Of a stretch of 40,017 nt of DNA, positions 1 to 5,552 are shown piece after piece. The translations under genes and the position numbers were made by a program. The stretch comes from an uncultured Lachnospiraceae bacterium (GTDB lineage Bacteria; Bacillota; Clostridia; Lachnospirales; Lachnospiraceae): positions 1 through 40,017 of the forward strand of contig CAJTYM010000040.1 of assembly GCA_910583835.1 (NCBI GenBank), written 5' to 3'. Position 1 is the first letter of the stretch, and the number at the start of each line of letters is the position of its first letter. Under the pieces are notes generated by a model. That model saw only the letters and a program-made list of their open reading frames with translations. It ran no database searches and was not told the DNA's origin.

Positions 1-2
1 TT

Positions 3-55
3 ATTTGTGATACGATTAAGGGAATGGATACCCTCTACTTCTCATTTTCAATCTT
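3..55 (-). repeat. Left copy of 53-bp terminal inverted repeat
   Basis: Read on the minus strand, this segment is identical over 53 bases to the right end of the window. It begins at AAGATTGAAAATGAG, just after a GGTGAG-type ribosome-binding site, and encodes the last residues of the trpF frame (LKMRSRGYPFP, then TAA). The first differing base lies just outside, at position 56. The identity is seen directly; whether this is a mobile element end, an inversion site or an assembly junction cannot be told here. Confidence 0.9.
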
Positions 56-714
56 CTCTCACCTTTCTTTACCTCTATATTCCTCACTGCTTCTGAAAAT
101 TTCAACACTAAGTCTCTTTCCTTTCCCTGTGCGCTTTCCACGCCTGAGCTGACATCTACAATGTCCGGTTTAAAAATCCTCACTGCTTCCGCGACATTTT
201 CTGCATTCAAGCCCCCGGCAAGGATAAATTTTCTGCCCACAAAGACAGCCTCCCTCATGCTTTCCATTATTTTCCGGCTCGCCGACCAGTCAAAAGGCTT
301 GCCGCTGCCTGCTGTTTCTGCATCCAGTACATAGCCTGTAATCTTCTCCAGCTGTTCCAGTTTCTTTATATCATCCGGTTTCTGCAGATTGCAGGCCCGC
401 CAGATTGGCAAGCTGCACTGCCTTGCCACTTCCTCCCGCAACTGCCCATGCACCTGCAGGATATCAAATTTTGCTTTCTCTATCTTCTCCAGCAAATCCA
501 AATCCGGGCTCACAGTAACCGCAACCCGCTTTATGTCTTGATGCAAAAACTTACAAATCACCCCTACCCGTTCAAAACTTACATGGCGCCTGCTCTTCTC
601 CCATAAAACAAATCCCGCATAATCCGCATGAATTTCATTCAGATATTGAGCTTCCTTAGCCCTGGTGATTCCGCAGATTTTTATCTGTGGCGTTTTTTTG
701 ATTTCATTTTGCAT
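16..714 (-). CDS. trpF: Phosphoribosylanthranilate isomerase
   Basis: This enzyme isomerises N-(5-phosphoribosyl)anthranilate to CdRP in tryptophan synthesis, in the cytoplasm. The 232-residue frame has the TIM-barrel marks of TrpF: KICGIT near the N-terminus with the catalytic Cys at residue 14, the catalytic Asp in VLDAETAGSGKPFDW, then ILAGGLN and DVSSGVE phosphate-binding loops. It follows trpC after 102 bases with no terminator. The protein is longer than the usual 200-215 residues. Its last 11 residues are encoded by the 53-bp repeat at the window edge, so the native C-terminus has probably been replaced. Without the repeat, the reading GAG AGA AGA TGA could have ended the gene at KKGERR with an ATGA overlap to the next gene; that is inference. 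Confidence 0.93.
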   Translation of the reverse strand: MQNEIKKTPQIKICGITRAKEAQYLNEIHADYAGFVLWEKSRRHVSFERVGVICKFLHQDIKRVAVTVSPDLDLLEKIEKAKFDILQVHGQLREEVARQCSLPIWRACNLQKPDDIKKLEQLEKITGYVLDAETAGSGKPFDWSASRKIMESMREAVFVGRKFILAGGLNAENVAEAVRIFKPDIVDVSSGVESAQGKERDLVLKFSEAVRNIEVKKGERRLKMRSRGYPFP

Positions 715-816
715 ATGAGACCGCCTTTCCGGTCCTGTCAGGACTTTTCAATCATAATTTTTTGCATACCATTAATACCCATAAACGTTTCCGATTCTTC
801 TTCTGTAACCATAAAC

Positions 817-1599
817 TCATAAAGTTTTCCAATGTTTCGCCAATTCCCGCGGATTCTCCGCCTCCATAAATGCCCTGCCAATGAGAAATGCATCCACATG
901 GCAGTCTTTTAAAAACCCTACATCCTCATCGCTGACAATGCCGCTTTCTGCCACCAAAATTTTATGGTCTGGAATCAACGGCGCTAAACGTTTTGTGGTC
1001 TCCAGACGGATAGAAAAGTCATGCAGGTTACGGTTATTAATGCCGATAATTTGCGCATCCAATTTCAATACACGCTCCACCTCCAGTTCATCATGAACCT
1101 CCACCAACGCATCCATGCCCAGTTCCTTTGCGAGCTGGAAGAAATCATGCAGCTGCACATCGTCTAAGATTGCCGCAATCAATAAAATGGCGTCTGCGCC
1201 AATCGCCCGCGCCTCATAAAACTGATATTCCTCTATCATAAAATCCTTGCGAAGTATGGGCAATGGGGACATCCCCCGGATTTCCTGCAGATACTCCGCA
1301 CTTCCGCTGAAATGGTCTTCCTCCGTCAGGCAGGAAATGGCATCCACGGATTCATTGTATTCCTCAATCCGCTCCGTAAGATTGATTTTGCTCTCAATCT
1401 TCCCCAGGCTGGGGGAGGCTTTCTTAAACTCTCCGATTATGGAAATGCCTGGTTTTGCCAAGGCGGCCAAAAACGATGGATGCTGTGGATTTGCATGGAG
1501 AATCTCTTCCGCAAGCCTACGCATTTCTCTCGCGCTGATTCTTGCCTTATGCTGTGGCAGCCGCAGTTTCTTGTCTTCTACAATCTTATCTAATATCAT
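817..1599 (-). CDS. trpC: Indole-3-glycerol phosphate synthase
   Basis: TrpC closes the indole ring, turning CdRP into indole-3-glycerol phosphate. The 260-residue protein has the normal length and the ordered active-site motifs: IIGEFKKASPS, ILRKDF, ALVEVH, NNRNL and VAESGI. The ATG at 1599 has an AAAGGAG site five bases upstream. It lies 57 bases after trpG, the interval in which trpD would sit in a standard trpEGDCF order, so the step making its precursor is not encoded here. It is followed by trpF and belongs to the T-box-controlled operon. Confidence 0.95.
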   Translation of the reverse strand: MILDKIVEDKKLRLPQHKARISAREMRRLAEEILHANPQHPSFLAALAKPGISIIGEFKKASPSLGKIESKINLTERIEEYNESVDAISCLTEEDHFSGSAEYLQEIRGMSPLPILRKDFMIEEYQFYEARAIGADAILLIAAILDDVQLHDFFQLAKELGMDALVEVHDELEVERVLKLDAQIIGINNRNLHDFSIRLETTKRLAPLIPDHKILVAESGIVSDEDVGFLKDCHVDAFLIGRAFMEAENPRELAKHWKTL

Positions 1600-1656
1600 T
1601 GCTTCTCCTTTCAGACGACACTGTTTATAGAATTATCCTTCATTGAACCCATATGC

Positions 1657-2226
1657 TTAGATAACACCATTTACAAAGTTATCCATCATGCGTTTCCCAT
1701 GTTCCGTGTAGATGGATTCGGGATGGAACTGCAGCCCCACAACCGGATATTTTCTGTGTCGCATTGCCATAATCTCACCGTCTTCCGTCTGCGCAATCAC
1801 TTTCAGGCAATCCGGCAGATTCTCCTTCTGCACGGCAAGCGAATGGTAACGGGCTATCTTTACCGGGGAATCGATTCCTTTGAAAATGCTTTCGCCATGG
1901 TGTTCGATGACAGACTGCTTGCCATGGCACAGCTGTTTCGCATAACTGACCGTGCCGCCCAATGCCTGCCCGATACACTGATGTCCCAGGCAGATACCCA
2001 AAATAGGTGTCGTTGTCAGAAATTCATTTACCACCTCCATGCAGATTCCGGCTTCCTGCGGATTCTTTGGTCCCGGCGACAGCACAATCCGCTGCGGGTT
2101 TAAATCCCTGATTTGTCCGATGGTAATTTTGTCATTGCGGACTACCTTGATGTCTTCTGTAAAAATTCCCATATACTGATACAGATTGTAGGTAAAGGAA
2201 TCATAGTTATCAATTAAAAGTATCAT
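1657..2226 (-). CDS. trpG: Anthranilate synthase component II, glutamine amidotransferase
   Basis: TrpG supplies ammonia from glutamine to TrpE for anthranilate formation. It is a class I glutamine amidotransferase of 189 residues. The chosen start gives MILLIDNYDSF; the nucleophile Cys lies in GICLGHQCIGQALGG, and the His-Glu pair in LQFHPESI. The start at 2226 is preferred over an upstream in-frame Met because AGGAGG sits 6-8 bases before it and the family begins there. There is no fused phosphoribosyltransferase domain, so this is not a TrpGD fusion. It could also serve 4-amino-4-deoxychorismate synthase, as in other Firmicutes. Confidence 0.94.
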   Translation of the reverse strand: MILLIDNYDSFTYNLYQYMGIFTEDIKVVRNDKITIGQIRDLNPQRIVLSPGPKNPQEAGICMEVVNEFLTTTPILGICLGHQCIGQALGGTVSYAKQLCHGKQSVIEHHGESIFKGIDSPVKIARYHSLAVQKENLPDCLKVIAQTEDGEIMAMRHRKYPVVGLQFHPESIYTEHGKRMMDNFVNGVI

Positions 2227-2243
2227 GGCTGCCTCCTCCTTTA

Positions 2244-2319
2244 GCTTCACTCATTTTCCTCAATATCTATTACAGACTTTGGCTTCACTCATTTTCCTCA
2301 ATATTTATTACAGACTTTG
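2244..2319. repeat. Tandem 38-bp repeats between trpE and trpG
   Basis: Two near-identical 38-base units occur head to tail at 2244-2281 and 2282-2319, differing at one base (ATATCTATT against ATATTTATT). A degraded third start, TCTTCACT, runs into the trpE stop. They fill most of the 109-base spacer between trpE and trpG and carry no obvious hairpin or start site. They may alter trpG translation or simply be replication slippage. Confidence 0.9.
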
Positions 2320-2335
2320 TCTTCACTGGTTTTTC

Positions 2336-3748
2336 TCACAGATTCTCCTCCTCTACCAAGGTCTTCGCCAACGCCATCACCTTGTTACAGCATTCCTGGT
2401 ACTCCAGTTCCGGCTGCGAATCCGCAACGATTCCGGCGCCTGCCTGCAGATAGACTTTATTTCCCTTTTTCACCATCGTACGGATTGTGATACAGAAATC
2501 CATGTCCCCGCTGAAATCCACATACCCGGTAGCCCCGCCGTACAGTCCCCTCCTGCTGTCCTCCAATTCATCAATAATCTCCATGGCGCGGATTTTCGGC
2601 GCACCGCTCAATGTGCCAGCCGGCAGGAAGGAAGCTGCCAAATCCAGCGGATGGAAACTCCCTTTCTTACGTCCCTCCACCATGGATACGATATGCATTA
2701 CATGCGAATAATTCTGGACTTCCATAAACTGCGTCACTTTCACGGTGCCAAATTCTGAAATCTTCCCCATGTCATTTCTTGCCAAATCCACCAACATTAC
2801 ATGTTCTGCACGTTCTTTCTCATCACTTAGCAAATCCTGTTTTAATGCCTCATCCTCCTCATCATTTTTGCCCCTCTTTCTAGTCCCCGCAATCGGGCAG
2901 GTAAATACCCTGCTTCCTTGCTGCTTTACAATCATTTCCGGAGAACTGCCAATCACCTCAAATTTTCCAAAATTGAAATAGTACAGATATGGGGATGGAT
3001 TTAATTCCCTTAATTCCTTATAAAGCTCAAATCCCTCCTGCTCCGTCTCTATCGTCCATCTCTGGGATAAAACCGCCTGGAAAATATGCCCTTCCCGGAT
3101 ATACTCTTTAATCCTCTCCACTTTCTGTGCGTATTCTTCCAACGTATCGGACTTCTTCACAATTTTCCCATCATGGGCAAATGCCTTGCTCCCTGTTTTT
3201 TTTCCTTTTCCGTTTCTCGCCTGTTGAATCATGGCATCCGCTTTTGCCAATGCTTTCGTCCTGCCGTCAGCGCTGTCATCTTCTAGCACCACGGCGGTCA
3301 AGGTCTCCGCCACATGGTCGATTACGATAAACTCTGTCATCAGCATCATCTGAATGGTCTCAATACCAATTTCATCTGGATTTTTATCGGGCAGCTCTTC
3401 CGTATAGCGAACAAAATCATATCCCAGATTTCCTACCAGCCCGCCGCTAAAATTTAAACCATCTGTATCCTTGCGGATTTCAAACTCACTGTAATATTGT
3501 TTCAGCTGCAGCAGGGGATTTCCTTCCCTTATCTCTTCTTCCCCTTTTCGCTGAATCACCAATGCATTTCCCCGGGAAATAATTATTTCCTCCGGCTCCG
3601 CGCCAAACAGCGTATACCGGTCGTAATTCTTGTCATAGCTTTCCAGCAGGAAGCCTTTCTTTTTCCCCACAAAACCCTCATATAATTCTGTGGATGTTTC
3701 ATTGACAATGCTGACCGTGCGTTTATAGACTCTTAATATTCGTTTCAT
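2336..3748 (-). CDS. trpE: Anthranilate synthase component I
   Basis: TrpE converts chorismate and ammonia to anthranilate, the first committed step to tryptophan. The 470-residue protein has the chorismate-binding fold with HIFQAVLSQRW, SPSPEM-like IGSSPEMIVK, CPIAGTRKRG, LVDLARNDMGK, AGTLSGAPKIRAMEII and YGGATGYVDFSG. An in-frame Met exists up to 3934, but the upstream 62 codons run through a repeat element and look unnatural. The start at 3748 has GGAGGAG eight bases upstream and begins MKRILRVYK, so it is chosen. It is the first gene after the T-box leader. Allosteric feedback by tryptophan is usual for the family but cannot be confirmed here. Confidence 0.95.
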   Translation of the reverse strand: MKRILRVYKRTVSIVNETSTELYEGFVGKKKGFLLESYDKNYDRYTLFGAEPEEIIISRGNALVIQRKGEEEIREGNPLLQLKQYYSEFEIRKDTDGLNFSGGLVGNLGYDFVRYTEELPDKNPDEIGIETIQMMLMTEFIVIDHVAETLTAVVLEDDSADGRTKALAKADAMIQQARNGKGKKTGSKAFAHDGKIVKKSDTLEEYAQKVERIKEYIREGHIFQAVLSQRWTIETEQEGFELYKELRELNPSPYLYYFNFGKFEVIGSSPEMIVKQQGSRVFTCPIAGTRKRGKNDEEDEALKQDLLSDEKERAEHVMLVDLARNDMGKISEFGTVKVTQFMEVQNYSHVMHIVSMVEGRKKGSFHPLDLAASFLPAGTLSGAPKIRAMEIIDELEDSRRGLYGGATGYVDFSGDMDFCITIRTMVKKGNKVYLQAGAGIVADSQPELEYQECCNKVMALAKTLVEEENL

Positions 3749-3778
3749 ATTCCAGCTCCTCCTTCTATTCAAGTGCTC

Positions 3779-4013
3779 ACTTTCACGCTTCAGCGTGACA
3801 AGGTCTTTCCTATAAGATAACAAAGTGGGCAAGCCCACTTCAACTCCCCTCCCCCTCAATCCCCCGGGGATTGCATACTTTGACGCGCCGAGCACAATTG
3901 CGAAGCAATATTTACCTCTTGTGCGAGTGCGCATCCTGCCCGGAGGGCTTTTATCTTATAGGAAAGTCTGTACTTTCACACGTTAATGTGACAAGGTCTT
4001 TCCTATAAGATAA
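3779..4013. repeat. MITE-like palindromic repeat in the trp leader
   Basis: Two 42-base direct repeats (3779-3820 and 3972-4013) both end GACAAGGTCTTTCCTATAA plus GATAA, and each starts with a small hairpin whose arms differ by paired changes (TCACGCT/AGCGTGA against TCACA/TGTGA). A perfect 16-base inverted copy of their tail lies at 3951-3966. The core holds further short hairpins, such as AAGTGGGC/GCCCACTT at 3823-3840 and ATTGC/GCAAT near 3897-3909. No protein is encoded. The block sits exactly between the T-box terminator T-run and the trpE ribosome-binding site. I think this is a multicopy non-autonomous element, by form only. Confidence 0.7.
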
Positions 4014-4050
4014 AAAACCCTGGTAAAAGTTTTCTCAACTCTTACCAGGG
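4012..4050 (-). terminator. Intrinsic terminator of the trp T-box
   Basis: On the minus strand CCCTGGTAA and TTACCAGGG form a stem, followed directly by a run of six T. It lies downstream of the T-box motif, as expected for the OFF state of a transcription-attenuating T-box. Confidence 0.9.
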
Positions 4051-4378
4051 ACGATTGTGGTCGTGGTGCCACCCTGTTTCACTATAGAATTGGAAAGACC
4101 AGCCTCTGATGTTTCAAAGTAAATCCCAAAGGATACAAAAAGCGGATATTTCAAAATCAGAAATATCCGCCACCAATTCTATAATCTCAATCCGATACAC
4201 ATGATATCTTACCCCTGTAACGTGAGGACACGGCATCCGCTACTATGATTTCGCTTTGCATCTAACAAATCCATTCCCATAAAACTTTCCTGTTATCTTC
4301 CACCAACCGATAACTCTCTGTGAGGAACCTTCCTATGGTACTACTTTTGCTCATTGATTTTACTCATCTTTTTAAACT
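4014..4378 (-). promoter_or_regulatory. Tryptophan T-box riboswitch leader
   Basis: The leader before trpE carries the T-box core AGGGTGGCACCACG (complement of 4062-4075), which pairs with the acceptor end of uncharged tRNA. Stem I begins near 4320 with AGAGAGTTATCGGTTGGTG, and a GGGAATGGATTTG stretch offers a UGG (Trp) specifier at 4271-4273. Between stem I and the T-box, CTATAGAATTGG and CCAATTCTATAG arms enclose a perfect inner hairpin (GCGGATATTTC/GAAATATCCGC, about 4145-4171) that itself ends in a T-run, an unusual extra structure. Low charged tRNA-Trp should favour read-through into trpEGCF. Family assignment is from motifs; the fold was not computed. Confidence 0.93.
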
Positions 4379-4384
4379 ATATGT

Positions 4385-4413
4385 AGTTTAGCACAGTAAT
4401 GTGACGCTGTCAA
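4385..4413 (-). promoter_or_regulatory. SigA-type promoter of the trp operon
   Basis: A perfect TTGACA -35 box (4408-4413) and a TAAACT -10 box (4385-4390) are separated by 17 bases. Transcription would begin near 4378, at the 5' end of the T-box stem I. Confidence 0.85.
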
Positions 4414-4421
4414 GTACTTTT

Positions 4422-5495
4422 TTATATTTGTTCTTCTATCTTGCATTGGTGTTGCTTTTTATCTAACGTTGCATTCAGCACTTCTTCCGAGTTCTTCACA
4501 AGTTCTGCCACATATCCAAATTCTTCGTCTTCAAGCGCATTATCAAATTCCATCATAAGTTCTTTATTAGGAATCCTTAATTCTCCATTACAATAAGACA
4601 GCAACCCATAGATAATCATGGCCGCATAAATTTCTTTCCTGTTGCCAGGTTTTCCTTGCCCGGCTGCATACTCTTTTTTTATTTCAATCCTGACCGGCAG
4701 ATGATTCACCATCTTCACAACATCATCGCGAACCTCGCTAATGTTATATTTCAGGAAAAACAATACCTCATCCATCTTGCCCGTCCTGGTCCAGTAACTC
4801 TGGCATTTTCCATTGAGCAAAGCCAGTACCACGGAACGAGGGTTATAAATCCTCCCCCCATCATCCGCTACATACCCATTGTACCAATCTGCAATCTCAT
4901 CCAATGACAATTTCGACTGCTTTTTGCAGAGCGCCGCCACTTCCTGCTCTGTAAATCCGAAGTATTCCTCAAAAAACGAATCATTCAGCATCGTGTACTC
5001 GTCAAACATATTCAGCGCCGAACCAGTGCTGTATTTCTTAATCGGAAGTACGCCCGTCATATAGACAAGTGCCACATACGGCTGGTCTTTCAGCAAGGCT
5101 CTTAAAAACTCAAGAAAATCGCTCTGGTTCTCCCGGTACAGGTCATGGCTGAATATATAATCCCACTCGTCAATAATGAAAATAAACTCATCCTCGGTGG
5201 CTGCAAGCAGGTCAGGCAGGCTGTCAAACTCCTTGTCGCGCAGATTAGGATAAGCTTCCCTGATATCACTGCTTATGACAAATTCAAACCGACCAATATA
5301 ATCCTGGTATTCGTTCCCTTTTCCTGACAATTCATTGAGTGAAAACCGGATAATGTTATACTGGTTTAAATATAAGTCATAGCTTTCACTTTTACTGATT
5401 TCAAGGCCTTCAAACAGGGAGTCCGATGGGTAGGTTTTCCCATAGTATGCCCCCAACATATTCAGCGCCGATGTCTTCCCAGTATGCTGCGTTTG
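4422..5495 (-). pseudogene. Remnant of an AAA-ATPase-like (PF09820 type) protein
   Basis: The open part (ATG at 5459) encodes 345 residues with family signatures LFEGLEI, FIFIIDEWDYIF (Walker B-like), YMTGVLPIKKY, FGFTEQEV, WYNGY and YNPRSVV. The intact family is about 500-570 residues, with an N-terminal VDKT region, an RPRRFGKT-like Walker A and a C-terminal PD-(D/E)XK (DUF1703) nuclease domain. Here the frame is open only back to QHTGKTSALNM just before the Met, with a stop beyond it, and the C-terminal nuclease is absent: the sequence runs into KKQHQCKIEEQI near the trp promoter. Both ends are therefore damaged. Members are multicopy and of unclear function. The remnant could still be translated from the ATG but lacks a complete nucleotide-binding loop. 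Confidence 0.75.
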
Positions 5496-5552
5496 TATTC
5501 AAATATATCGCCACATGTTCCACCTTCTGTCAATATCCCATCATCGGATTTC

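Noticed and set aside
733..745. Small palindrome GTCCTGTCAGGAC between trpC and trpF
   Set aside because: Only 6 bp per arm with no T-run and no recurrence; too weak to call a regulatory site.
1657..2226. Fused TrpG-TrpD protein that would explain the missing trpD
   Set aside because: The protein is 189 residues, the length of the amidotransferase domain alone.
3749..3934. Upstream extension of trpE to an in-frame Met at 3934
   Set aside because: It runs through the palindromic repeat, has no family similarity, and the Met at 3748 has an ideal ribosome-binding site.
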